The notes under the pieces were generated by a model. It ran no database searches. It was not told the DNA's origin and saw nothing but the letters and a program-made list of their open reading frames with translations. This document shows, in pieces, positions 31,929 through 43,331 of a stretch of 64,000 nt of DNA (its first letter is position 1; every line of letters begins with the position of its first letter). A program made the position numbers and the translations under genes. The stretch comes from Coniochaeta sp. PMI_546 (Eukaryota > Ascomycota > Sordariomycetes > Coniochaetales > Coniochaetaceae), in assembly GCA_021432605.1 (NCBI GenBank), contig MU271145.1:1302001-1366000 (forward strand). Reading direction: 5' to 3'.

Positions 31929-34305
31929 ATGACGACTGGCAAAACTCACATCGAGCCGGCTCCGGCTGAGCTTTGGAGGCATGGGGACCCCGCGTCGACC
32001 GAAATGTGGAGGTTTCTCCAACATGTCAATGCGACTTATGACCTCCACCTCAACGATTATCCAGGCCTGTATAAGTGGTCAGTCGATAATGTCGCCGACT
32101 TCTGGAAAGAGTGTTGGCACTTCATCGGGATCAAGGCGTCTCAACCCTTCTCAGAGGTTGGTTGCTTCCGAGTGTTCTCATCTGTCTCGGATGCCCTCCG
32201 ATTATTACCCCTTTTTCCCTCGTAAGTGCAAGTGTACAGAAGCCTCTAGCACAGCCTTCATGTGCCGGACGGTTCCATGGACATGTCGAGCTTCGCAATC
32301 GGACAGTGGCACGAGCACGACGGCACCATTGCACGAGAAGAAGATGCAGGCTTTAAATAAGGGAACGAACAGATTGTGTCAGCAGGCTGGACGAACCCGC
32401 ATGCCCTCTTGTTCCATTACCTATCTTCTTTCACGTTCGAAAGACTTTTTACTGAACAATATATAGGTGCTGCCGGCGGATAGCCCCATGTTTCCGCGCC
32501 CTGACTTCTACGCCGGAGCCCGCCTCAATTTTGCGGAGAACCTCCTATTCCCAGCAAATGCCAGCATCAACGAGTCCGCCACTGCTGTTTTGACTGTCAC
32601 AGAGCGGGACGGCCAAGTCCAAGAGACATCATGGGCGCAATTGCGGGAGCTGGTCCGGCGCTGTTCTAACGCCATGAGGGTAGCCGGCGTGAAGAAGGAT
32701 AGCGTCGTGGCCTGCTTCACCTCGAACCACGTGCAAGCACTGGTAGCGATGCTTTCGGCCGCGACTCTTGGAGCGTTGTGGACCGGTATCAGCCCCGACA
32801 ACGGCGTCAGTGCCGTACTGGACCGTCTGGTTCAGATCAGACCTCAAGTACTCTTTGCTGACAATGGAACGCTGTACAACGGCAAAGAGTGGTCAAGCAC
32901 AAGCAAGACGCTCGAAATCGTCGAAGAGCTTCAAAAGCACGGTCTCGAACTTGTGGTCGTCATCAGGGCCATTGAGAATCTGGATTCGGGCATTGCAGAC
33001 CTAAAAGCGAAGACCGTGGCGGTGGAAGAGTACGACGACTTCCTTGCAAGCTCACCAGACCAGCCATTGTCTTTCGAACAACTCCCCGCCTCCCATCCAC
33101 TCTACGTTCTCTACTCAAGCGGCACAACCGGTATTCCGAAAGCCATCGTCCACTCCGCAGGAGGAACCTTAATCCAGCACAAGAAGGAGCACTACCTTCA
33201 CTGCTGCCTGAACTCCTCGTCCCGGCTGCTGTACTACACCACCACATCCTGGATGATGTGGCACTGGTCCATGTCCGCCCTTGCCAGCGGGGCCTCGATA
33301 GTCCTCTACTCAGGCTCGCCCTTCAAACCGCACGGCTTCCTCTCCATCCCCAAGCTCCTCTCCGACCTGCGCGTAACGCACTTCGGCACCTCGGCCGCAT
33401 ATCTCACCATCCTTGAGGCCAACAACGTCTACCCAGTCAAGGACAAATCACTCGACCTCTCCGCCCTGGAGGCAATCTACTCTACCGCTTCACCCCTCCC
33501 ACCCTCGACATTCGCCTACGTCTACCAGGCGTTCCCCTCAAAAGTCAACCTCGCCTCCATAACAGGCGGCACGGACATAATCTCCCTCTTTGGCGCGCCC
33601 TGTCCCCTCCTCCCCGTCCGTGCGGGCGAGATCCAGTGTGCCGGTTTAGGTATGGCAATCGGCGTCGTGGATTCTGCCTCGGACCCGGATGATCCACGAC
33701 CGGTCGTGCCGGCCGGGTCGGCAGGCGATCTCGTCTGTACGCGGCCCTTTCCCTGTCAGCCGGTTACGTTCTTTGGCGCCGGAGGAGACGACAAGTACCG
33801 CGCCGCGTACTTTGAGCGGTTTCCTGGACTGTGGCACCATGGGGATTTTGTGAGGATGGACCCACTCACGGGCGGGCTTGTTATGCTGGGCCGCAGCGAC
33901 GGCGTGCTGAAGCCTGCTGGTGTGAGATTTGGCAGTGCGGAGATTTACAATATCTTGACTAAGTTCTTCGCTGCCGAAGTGGAAGATGCGGTTTGCGTGG
34001 GTCGGAGGAGGGAGACGGATCGGGACGAGACGGTCTGCTTGTTTGTGGTCATGTGCCCGGGCAAGACGTTCGGCGACGAGCTGAGGGAGAGGATCAAGGG
34101 CGTCGTCAAGAAGGAACTCAGTCCTCGGCATGTGCCTGGTATCATCGACGAGGCTGGTGGCGGTGTGCCCAAGACGGGAAACGGGAAGAAGATTGAGGTT
34201 GCTGTGAAGCAAATCCTTTCTGGCATGGAGGTCAAGACCAACGCGAGCGTTGCAAACCCCGAGGCATTGGATTGGTTCAGGGCATGGGCTAAGACGAACG
34301 CTTAG
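31929..34305 (+). CDS. Acetoacetyl-CoA synthetase
   Basis: This ATP-dependent cytosolic enzyme converts acetoacetate to acetoacetyl-CoA for sterol and fatty-acid synthesis (AACS, ACS-like ANL superfamily). Two exons, 31929-32156 and 32467-34305, give 688 residues. The N-terminal signature spans the junction: SVDNVADFWKECWHF, then PRPDFYAGARLNFAENLLF. The AMP-binding P-loop is at about residues 289-309 (YSSGTTGIPKAIVHSAGG), followed by GGTDIISLF and the hinge region (LKPAGVRFGSAEIYNI). The catalytic lysine motif PKTGNGKKIEV lies near residue 643. The 310-nt intron is unusually long, has a modest donor (GTTGGT) and contains a better donor-like GTAAGT at 32222, which would break the frame if used. 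The start and the first donor are chosen by family length and frame. Confidence 0.93.
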
Positions 34306-35402
34306 AATGCTTTTGTCCGTACGCCAGTATAGGATGCGCGGACGGAACATAGACAAAACAACCTCGTGGAGGGCTATGCACAGGATCCAAGGTGGCAGTA
34401 GCTGCCATCTTCAAGGGTCGTGTCTAATGGTGTGTCCTGTTTTGGGAGCCAAAAAAGAAGGAAAGAAGACAGAATCTTCTTCGAGCGTAGCGCATACCCG
34501 ATGATAATGGCATTTCCTACCCGTTGCAAGCAAATCGTTGAAAAACTGCTGCTTCGGATTCGAGTTCATAGGGGATGAAGAATAAGCTCTGAACCCATCC
34601 GAGAACCGTTTGCTACACGAAATATTGCATCACAGACACGACGAATCCATTGCCCAAAAACCCAATGCTACCAAGTGTTACAAGGCTGATATTGCGCAGA
34701 TGGTGTGGCGACATGAAGCACAAGGACTCTAATCTGACTAGAGGTACGTATTTGGCGAAGAAGCAGGTCAAAATATCAGAATACCTATATGCACACAGCA
34801 AGCAAAAGTTTGAGATAACGGATATACTCAGTGTCATATATAAAAAAGATTTAAAAATAAAGAAATAAAAGAAACAAGAAGATCTGAATGGCACGTGTCG
34901 ATGGCTTCAGGTGCAAACTGATTGGAAGTCTGACAATCCACGTGCGATGTTTGACATGTACATGTATGTAGACGTGACAATAGGGCTAGTTCATGCACAG
35001 GTTAGCGCCATTTCCCCCGCACCTGCAAATTGCTGGAGCTGTCCACTCATGGCACTGGCAAGCTCCCCATAAAACGGCGCGAAGCTGAGAACTTTTGGTG
35101 AAGACGTCATGCCGACAGATACTGCAAACAGCAAAATCCGCAGTCCAGAACCAACCTTACCTCTAGTCTAGTCCAATTTCAATTGCGTTAACCCCGGCCT
35201 TCACGAGTATCTATCTACTAGCTTGGAGCTGGAGACCGATTACCACATGGCAAAGCGATAACATCGGCCTTTCGACTTGTTTATTGGCCTTATACATAAA
35301 TTTTGCCCTCTGGTTTGTGCTCATGAGGAGGTAGCACCAAAGAAAGGCCACCGAGACAATTATCTTGATACCTGACCCGCGACTCCGCGAGGGCAACACA
35401 AG
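34306..35402. other. Intergenic region upstream of the DUF155 gene
   Basis: This 1.1-kb stretch includes an A/T-rich segment at about 34835-34885 (AAAAAAGATTTAAAAATAAAG). No gene is recognised. Small open frames on both strands have no ascomycete protein character. Confidence 0.55.
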
Positions 35403-37240
35403 ATGGCTACCGCCGTTTCAGAGACCGAGCCTCTGCTCAACACACCGAACTCCGGTCCACAACAACCACCACCACAGTCAAACGAGCACCGTCCAAAGCC
35501 GCCCCGGACTGTGACCTTCAATCCAAACCCGGTGTCAAAGACGATCGAGCCAGAACCACGCCGTACCCGAGCCACCGCCGGCCAATCCTCCTCCTTCCAG
35601 CAACACAACAATGCTCCTCCTTCTCCCGGAAGCTTCTCAGCCATCGGCACCGGCGGCCTTGGCAGCGGACCTCCCATGCTTGCCGCACTGAACAATAAGC
35701 TCCGCCGGCGCAACAGCCATGGCGGTCCTTCCTCATCTGGCGGCCCAGGGCTTCCTCATGGTCCAGGGAGGTCCAAGATCGGACCTCAGAGAACCACGCG
35801 AGATGCGCAGAAGCTAAAATTGCTTCCAAATCCGGAGTTCGGCGATGAAGGCCCTGACGAGGAGAGCGGTAGGGACGTCTACTCGCAGTACACCCGAATC
35901 AAGGACCCGACTGCGCGCAGGGATGCTGCTAGACTAGGCAAGGCCGACAGGGACAGGTTACCCAGAGTCACGGCGTACTGTACAGCCAATCGGTATGAGA
36001 TGGAGGGACTTATGCGGTTTTTGAAAGGTCGGGGTAAGGCGAGGAACGCAAATCCCAAGTTGATTGATGAGTGCATATATACGCCGTATAGCTACGGGAG
36101 TAAACAGACCGACGGGGCTGTGGGACGGCAGCGTCAGCGACGAGAAGCACAACGGACGGACGATCCGCCGAGCCCGGACAGGAATTACGAAAGACGACAT
36201 TCCACCGGCGAGGTCGATGCTGACGGCCGTCTTACCAGGGAAGACCTGATTGATTTGAGAAACGATACTCAACACCACCCAGACTTAGGTGGCAGCAGCA
36301 CTTTCCACGACGACCAGGGTAATGTGGTGGACCATCACGGGCTGGGCTATGATAGCGCCATAGCCGACGAACCGTTTGCGGACTTCGATATCGAGGTACA
36401 CACACCCGAGGTCTTCCTCTTTGACTACGGCGTCGTGGTGATATGGGGCATGACGCTTGTGCAGGAGCAGAAGTTCCTGAAGGAGATCGCCAAATTTGAG
36501 ACGGAGAAGCTGGCGCCGGACGACGTCGAGACGGAGTTCTTCAACTTTTATTACACTCGAGAGTACCAGGCGCGAATATACAACGACTTCATCACGCTGC
36601 GGGACAAGAACAACTACATGACCAAGCTGGCCATTTCACATGCTTTGGCGCAGAGTGTGAAGGTACGTGATGTGTTTCACGGACCTAACTCTAGTCAGTA
36701 TCTAACGCGACCAACAGACATCCCTCTTCGAGGAGTTGATAGCATCAACCATCGACACCTGCAAGGACATACCTACCCAGATAGCGCTGACGGGTAAGAT
36801 TGCGCTGAGCCGGACCCAGATCAACATGCAAATAGGCGAGCTGTTCATCTTGCGCATCAACATCCACCTCAACGGCTCCATCCTCGATGTACCCGAGCTC
36901 TTCTGGGTTGAGCCGCAGCTGGAGCCCGTCTACCAAGCCGTCCGGGGATACCTCGAGATGGACCAGCGAGTCAATCTCTTGACTGGCCGGCTAGACGTCA
37001 TTGCCGATTTACTGGCTGTGCTCAAGGACCAGCTTAGCCACGGCCATGGCGAGAAGCTGGAATGGATTGGTGAGTTGCCCCCCCTCCCCTGTTGCTCCCT
37101 TGCCCTGCTTATCCCATATGACTTGCTATCTTGCGGGACAACCCACGACTGACTCCCCTCTTACAGTAATCGTACTCATTGCCGCCGAGATTCTGGTGGC
37201 TGTTGTGAATATTATCGTCGATTTGTACGCTGGCGAGTAA
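35403..37240 (+). CDS. DUF155 (RMND1/Rmd8/Sif2-Sif3) family protein
   Basis: The family includes yeast Rmd8, S. pombe Sad1-interacting factors and human mitochondrial RMND1. Three exons, 35403-36662, 36718-37069 and 37167-37240, give 561 residues with introns of 55 and 97 nt. Residues 1-150 are Pro/Ser/Gly-rich and disordered. The DUF155 core runs from about residue 190 (VTAYCTANRYEMEGLMRFLKG) through VFLFDYGVVVIWGMT to QINMQIGELFILRINI and LDVPELFWVEPQLEPVY. The last 25 residues are a hydrophobic tail (VIVLIAAEILVAVVNIIVDL) that looks like a membrane anchor; the final exon codes only for this segment. By length and domain it is closer to cytosolic or ER-nuclear Rmd8/Sif3 than to mitochondrial RMND1. 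Function in filamentous fungi is not established. Confidence 0.93.
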
Positions 37241-37873
37241 TGGGGCGTTTGGGATCTCAGATTGCAACGGCGTGTTTACTGGTAAAAGAGGCATCATTAG
37301 CATTCATTTCATTTGCGGAGTTTACTTATCACTATTCGAGAAGCGACGGTTCATACAACATCTTGTACAAATGAGTGCAGACCACTACGGGTACTCGCCT
37401 CTGGAGCATATTTTGTCAATAGTGCCTGGAGTATAGGGAGCGTCCATTCAATAATAACTTCATTACGGGGACCGCACGGGCTGATGGTAGATCTGTCTGG
37501 TGACAGCAACAAACCATTGAAGTCTGTGGTCACCCAGGAGAGCCAAAGCCATTGAAACAATGAAGATTTTAGAACGAAAAAAAACTGCATTATCTCCAGT
37601 ACCAGCGATATCTAGGCTATTTTCCCTGCCCGTCCTAATGTCTGTCCTTGTATCCCGATACTCGGGTCTCAGTCGTCTCTACCCAACGCCATAACGCCTG
37701 CTGACTCTTATCAGTACACCATCCCAATCCCACCATCGGCACGATGTCAATCAGCGTTGGAGATCCGACGCTCGCCCGGTGGCTGCTTGGGAATATCAGA
37801 AGTGATGTCAATCACTTCGACATCCTCATCTGCCTCGCATCCGCGAGCAGTAAGACCGGCAACAAAGTCTGCT
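37241..37873. other. Convergent intergenic region DUF155 / HMG-box gene
   Basis: These 630 bp hold the two facing 3' ends. On the minus strand, 37747-37886 carries an alternative-frame coding-like stretch with a SUMO-interaction-like core (see findings). Nothing else is visible. Confidence 0.5.
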
Positions 37874-38932
37874 CTACTCATCCTGCTTCTCCCCCTGCGT
37901 CTCCTGATCAGAGTCATAGTTGCCCATCTCCACGTCTTCATCTTGCGCCGGAGTATCCTCGGCGCCAGGTGCCTCCGCGTCACCTCCGCCGTCGCCCTCT
38001 TCCTGAGGAGCGGGCTTGGCCGAGGAGGACGACCTGTCGCCGCGGCTACGCGGGGCGTCTGCCTCCTTCTTGGCGGTAAGCTTCTCCCGCTTCTGGTCGG
38101 CCAGGTCCTGATACGTGCCGCGCTCCTCCTCGGAGAGATTCTTCCAGCCTCTCGCCAGCTCCTCCTCCACATTGGCCGCCCGTCCCTCTCTATCTTCGTC
38201 GTCGTCATCCTCGGCCTTCTCGAGCAACGCCGGTCTCCTCTCCTCGCAGTACAGCTCAAAGGCATTAGGCGCTTTCTTGCCCTGCTTTCCGTTCGCGCCG
38301 TTCGTCGACTTGGCCAGGTCGCCGTGGGAGTGCGAGTGCGAGAACGCGTCCGACGAGGGCGACTGCGTGGCGCGCAGCAGGTTCTGGCTGTTGAGCAGGC
38401 CCGACGGACCCAGCGCGGCGGACGACGATGACGGACCGCCTGCGGGAGGCGGCGTCTCGATGTTGGCGAGGAGGGAGCCCTTGCGGTGGCCGCGCTTGGT
38501 CCGAAGGGGTTTCTCCTTGGGCTGTGGCTCGGGCAGGACGGTTGGTCAGCTTGTACTTTGTGTGTGCTCTCATTCGTTTCCAAAAATCTCATTTGGAATG
38601 TCTGTATGAGGAAGAGCAAAGCCATGAATGGGGAAAGGTGGCAGGCCTACTGTAGGTGGGGGACTGGGACTGCCCTCCGAGTCCTCGACGTTGGTGCTCG
38701 TCCGCCGGGCGAGCTGCTCGAGGAGGAAGGCGCGCTCGAGACGCATCTTTTCGACTTGACGCTTCATGCGGTTGAGGCGCAGGTGGGCGGCGTCGTTGGC
38801 GTTCTCAACTTCTTTGGTGCGGTGCTTGAGCTGGACGCATTTTCGGCGGTAGGCTTCTTCCACGGTCGGTGGGAGAGGCGGTGGGATGCTAGCTGAGGGC
38901 GGGGAGGAGGGGCGGTCAGTTGGTGAGGCCAT
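37874..38932 (-). CDS. HMG-box protein, Nhp10-like (INO80-complex type)
   Basis: Two exons, 38932-38651 and 38521-37874, give 309 residues. The 129-nt intron runs GTAGGC...CCACAG with a GCTGAC branch. Residues about 20-80 form a charged coiled coil (YRRKCVQLKHRTKEVENAN, then RMKRQVEKMRLERAFLLEQL). This is followed by Ser-rich linker with a basic patch (PLRTKRGHRKGS). A single HMG box covers about residues 172-250 (KAPNAFELYCEERRPALLEK, then ARGWKNLSEEERGTYQDL). The C-terminus is acidic. N-terminal coiled coil plus one HMG box is the layout of fungal Nhp10 homologues, which sit in the INO80 remodeller; that assignment is inference. An ORF in another frame covers much of the same DNA and may contribute an alternative C-terminus. 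Confidence 0.85.
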
Positions 38933-39830
38933 AATTCAAGGGTGATGGAGAGCAGCGCCGAAAAGCAGAAGAAAGAGGTGAGCGCGCAAGGAAAGGTAAG
39001 CAAAGGTTTGAGGTTTGGGTCAGGACTGAACGTTTGGTGATTTTGGGGATGATGCGGTGGAAATTGAACAGCTTCAAAGGTCTCATTACTCACATGGCGC
39101 CATGTTGCTGATTGCCCCTTTTTAGGTCTGGCTTCGCCTCGGGATGCAGCTCGATTTTGGGGTCGCTGCTCGGACGCAGCTTCACTTGGAGTCCGTTGTG
39201 ATGTGTCGATCATCAGTCAATCCGACGTTGGACAGGGATGCGCCGGGTCCGTACAAGGGTTGCTGCAGCGAGGCTGATGGTCGCTGTGGCGCCAAACGGC
39301 ACGGACCAGTCTGCTGTTTGGTACGTACCTTACCTCCTTCTCCCTTTGAGATTGATCACAAACTTGAGATGTTGAAGAATATAAGGTACCTTCGGTAGGT
39401 AAATTGCTAAGGTACCTACGAACATAGCTGCCGACAAGGCTGTATCTTTCTGAGAAAACAGCGATGAGGGTTTGGCTTCTGTAGTCTAGCGTCTCTCCTC
39501 AAGATATACGTTCATTACCTACTGAACTTATAGCCACCAATTCCCCAGACCTCTATGCTATTGAGGCACATTTTCAGAACAACAGGCAGATTCACTCTAC
39601 GTGGCGGTTCATACACCCCAAAGAGTCACGTCTGCCCGAAATACATCACCTCACTCTTTGAGGAAAGGATATGTGCCTTATTACAATGTCTATATGTCTT
39701 GCGGCTCCTGCCACGACTCGACAGTTCTATCAAAGAATCCTGGTTGGCTCCAGGAAGAAAAGGGTGTAGAACGCAAGGGAATATCAATGACGCTAAGTTG
39801 TACATGGTGGGTGTGGACAAACGTGCCGTT
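38933..39830. other. Intergenic region, HMG-box gene 5' side / SED5 3' side
   Basis: This 0.9-kb stretch has a cluster of GGTACC-type motifs at 39321-39335 and 39381-39420. No gene is recognised. The first 41 codons after the SED5 stop are open in frame, which could be chance. Confidence 0.55.
39381..39420. repeat. Paired GGTACC-type motifs
   Basis: AAGGTACCTT at 39383-39392 and AAGGTACCT at 39409-39417 flank TCGGTAGGTAAATTGCT, and GTACGTACCTTACC lies 60 bp to the left. This is the densest group of the dispersed motif in the window, about 450 bp left of the Nhp10-like start codon on its upstream side. Confidence 0.6.
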
Positions 39831-41068
39831 CTATCCCGCAATAAGAACCCATAAGAGGAAGACTGCAAGTGCAGATGTTAGCCATCTTCGAGCAGCGCAT
39901 CGCACGCAAATCAAGCACGGCGACGACTTACATATCATCAAAACTCCAAACATCTTTGCTATCAGCATCCGATTGCCGGACACGCGACTCCAGTATTTGA
40001 GGAGTTCTCTTTGCGCGCCTTCGACATTGTCTGTCACTGCCTCCACGTTGTCATCGATTCGACTAGACACAGTTAGCAAAGAAACACCATGCCTAGCAGC
40101 CCTGGACGAGACGAACCTTATCTGCTCTCCTTGCTCATGAACCATCTGTGCAAGCTGCGAGAACATGCCACCCAGCTCATTCATCGTCCGCTCGATCATC
40201 TCGATAGCCTCGCCCCGCTGGCGTATATATGGGTTATGCACCTGCGCCTCCTCCATCATCAACAGCTGCGTTTCCGATGACGCCGGTTCTAGCGATAACG
40301 TATCTTGTTGCGCCACCCGGCTCGAGGACGAGTTATTGTTGTATAGCGGTGAGTCGCTCCGGGACGGATCTAGGAGGTTTTGCGAGTATTGCGACACGTT
40401 CGACACAAACTTCTCGGTCCGTGCTTTGGTTGAGAGCATATTGTCCATCCTCGTCCGCAATACACCCTGTAAGCTGTCCGTCATGTTCTCGAGACGCCCG
40501 CTTAGCATGACTACTACGTTCTTGCCGTGCTCTCCTTCCTGGTCGACTGCTGCGTGTGGTCCCTTAACCCATGCTTTGGGGTGTTCTTTGCGCGAGACCT
40601 CTCGTAGTTGGGCGAGTGCTTGTGTGAGTCCTGCGAGGTCTTGTTTGATGACCTGTGTCTGCATTAGCTGCGAGCTCCATCGAGTCGATTCCCAAGCGAG
40701 TTGTAACGTACGAATGTTAGCTCTTCGACCTCCACAGGCCTGTCGTCGAACAGTGTCTTTTTCTTCGCTAACTGTGCCAGCCGCTCCAGCTTTGCCATCG
40801 TGTTTGCCTGCTGCGGGTTAGCCATTTCCCATCCGGCTCATTTCTCCCACGGCGCAGGGTTGGGTGAGCATACAATCCCCTTGCTAATCACGGCGGCTTG
40901 TTGCGCAAACGCACTACGTTGCCGTATTCCGCCATGTGCGACCGCTTCTTGTGGTGTGTTGAAGTGTTGTCGCTGCGCTCTTGCTTTCTGGTTGAGCTGC
41001 CTCTTTGTGACATCGGAAAGGATGGCGCGGAACTCCGACGTCCGGTCTTGGATCGATGTCGGCGGCAT
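39831..41068 (-). CDS. SED5: Golgi syntaxin (t-SNARE) Sed5
   Basis: Sed5 is the Qa-SNARE for ER-to-Golgi and intra-Golgi fusion. Five exons fit: 41068-40874, 40807-40712, 40652-40117, 40062-39932 and 39862-39831, giving 329 residues. Exon 1 has the family N-terminus (MPPTSIQDRTSEFRAIL). The junctions give ANTMAKLERLAQLAKKKTLF and VIKQDLAGLTQAL. The SNARE motif (RGEAIEMIERTMNELGGMF, then ISRIDDNVEAVTDNVEGAQ) and the C-terminal anchor (RMLIAKMFGVLMIFFLLWVL) match the family only if the last two introns are removed. Those introns are 54 and 69 nt, both multiples of three without in-frame stops, and interrupt the SNARE motif and the membrane anchor, so a naive reading runs through them. Branch CTAAC and acceptor CTAG support the 54-nt intron; GTAAGT and TTGCAG support the 69-nt one. 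Confidence 0.95.
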
Positions 41069-41556
41069 CGTGGAGGGCACTGGTCAAGGGAACGGAGGCG
41101 TCGGAAAGTGATTAGTATCGCAGTTGAGATAGATATTTGAATGATTTATGTCGTGTATCGGTTGTATACAGTTCCGCTATTGCAGCGCATAAGATGGAAG
41201 AGGCATTCGTGATCGCTTCTGTTCATTGCACACTCCCGAGTTGCCAGTTTCAAGTTTCAAGTCGATGAGGCTGAAGGGGCGACGCAGACAAGGGGCTCCC
41301 GGCTTGCGTCAAATTGCCAGTCGGTCTCTCCTGATTGGCTAAAAGTAGGTGTGGCTAGGCGTGGCTGAAGAGCACTCCCCCACAAGGCTGCAGCAAGGCT
41401 CGTTATTCTTCAGCTGTCTTGCAGGTGGCAGCTATTTTTTTCTTGGGAGCTCTCAAGTTTAGGCCCACCACCCACTATCAACGTACATCTATCTCCTCGA
41501 CGGCCGACTCACTCCTGAATTTCTAGCCCAGCAACAAGAGGAGCACAGTCTACAAT
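41069..41556. promoter_or_regulatory. Divergent promoter SED5 / CCT8
   Basis: These 488 bp separate two divergent start codons. A pyrimidine-rich stretch lies just before the CCT8 start. No individual sites are recognised. Confidence 0.6.
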
Positions 41557-43331
41557 ATGTCCCTAAGTATACCCAGTGCGCCGAACGCCGGCTTGTTCAA
41601 GCAAGGTTATAACACGTAAGCCTTCCCAGCCATACCGGCCCTCCTTCCCCTCAGGGGAGCTATCATCGGCCTAGCTAACATGTCCCTCCCAGCTACGACT
41701 CCGAAGATGGCGCCGTCCTACGGAACATCGACGCCTGCCGCGCCATCTCCTCCACCGTTCAGACCTCGCTCGGCCCCTACGGCCGGAATAAGATCGTCAT
41801 CAACCACCTCCAAAAGATGATCCTGACCTCCGACGCCGCCACCATCCTCCGCGAGCTTGACGTCGTCCATCCCGCCGCCAAGCTCCTGGTCATGGCCTCC
41901 CAGCAGCAAGAAGCCGAGGTCGGCGACGCGACAAATCTGGTCATCATACTTGCTGGCGAGCTGCTTAAGAAGGCCGAGGACCTGCTCCGCATGGGCCTCA
42001 AGACAAGCGACATCGTGACGGGCTACGAGCGGGCGCAGAAGATCGCACTCGACGCCCTCGAGGAGCTCGAAGTGGACAAGGTTGAGGACATTCGGTCGCA
42101 GGATGAGCTGAGCAAGGCCATCCGGACCGTGGTCGGAAGCAAGCAGAACGGCAACGAGGAATTCCTCGCCGACCTAGTGGCGGAGGCGGTGCTGGCTATC
42201 CTACCCAAAAACCCAGCCAACTTCAATGTCGACAACATCCGAGTGGTCAAGATCATGGGCGGCAGCCTGGAGCAGAGCAGGGTTGTGAAGGGAATGGTCT
42301 TTCCCAAGGAGCCCAACGGTACGGTCAAGAAGGCCAGGAAGGCAAAGGTCGGTGTCTTTTCGTGCCCGATCGATATCAGTGTGACCGAGACGAAGGGCAC
42401 CGTGCTCTTGCACAACGCTAAGGAGATGATGGATTTCACCAAGGGCGAGGAGACACAGTTAGAGGCTGCTATCAAGGAGCTACATGACGTTGGTATCCGG
42501 GTTGTTATCGCCGGGTCTACGGTTGGCGAGCTTGCTATGCACTACCTGAACAGATACGATATTCTGGTCATCAAAATCCTAAGCAAGTTTGAGCTCAGGA
42601 GAATCTGCCGTGTGGTCGGCGCAACCCCCCTTGCTAGGTTGGGTGCGCCAATGCCCGACGAGATGGGCAGCATCGACTTTGTCGAGACACAGGAGATTGG
42701 TGGCGACAGAGTCACTGTTTTCAGACAGGAGAATGAGGCCACGCGGACGGCTACGCTTGTCCTTCGTGGAGCCACACAGAACCACCTTGACGACGTCGAG
42801 CGGGCTGTCGACGATGGTGTCAACGTGGTGAAGGCTATCACAAAGGACCCCCGTCTTGTGCCCGGCGCTGGCGCGACCGAACTACAGCTGGTAGAGAGGA
42901 TACAGGCTGTTGCCGAGAAGACGCAAGGTCTTGCTCAGTACTCTATCAAGAAGTTCGGCGAGGCCTTCGAGGTTGTTCCCCGTACTCTTGCTGAGAGCGC
43001 TGGCCTTGATGCTACCGAGGTGCTCAGCCGCTTGTATGCTGCGCACAACAAGAAGGACTCTTGGACTACCGGTGTTGATATTGAGGTACGTGAGAGTGCC
43101 TTGTACATCGCTCGAAATGGAAACTGACTCAGCTGCTAGAACGAGGAGAACACCGGCATTCTAGATGCTAGGGAGGAGGGCATTCTGGACTTGCTGATCA
43201 CTAAGCAGTGGGCCATCAAGCTTGCGACTGAGGCAGCCCGGACGGTTTTGTCGGTAGACCAGATTATCGTCGCCAGGCAAGCCGGTGGTCCCAAGCCGCC
43301 AGGCCCGAACCCTAACTGGGACGAGGACTAG
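41557..43331 (+). CDS. CCT8: T-complex chaperonin subunit theta
   Basis: CCT8 is one of eight subunits of the cytosolic TRiC/CCT ring that folds actin, tubulin and other proteins. Three exons, 41557-41615, 41693-43085 and 43140-43331, give 547 residues. The first exon codes for MSLSIPSAPNAGLFKQGY, typical of the theta subunit. Group II chaperonin signatures are present: SLGPYGRNKIVIN near residue 50, GDATNLVIILAGEL (Ala in place of Gly in the GDGTN loop), and VPGAGATELQLV near residue 410. The C-terminus is IIVARQAGGPKPPG followed by an acidic end. Introns are 77 and 54 nt. The Gly-to-Ala change occurs in the nucleotide loop; I believe it is tolerated in theta subunits but cannot check. Confidence 0.97.
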
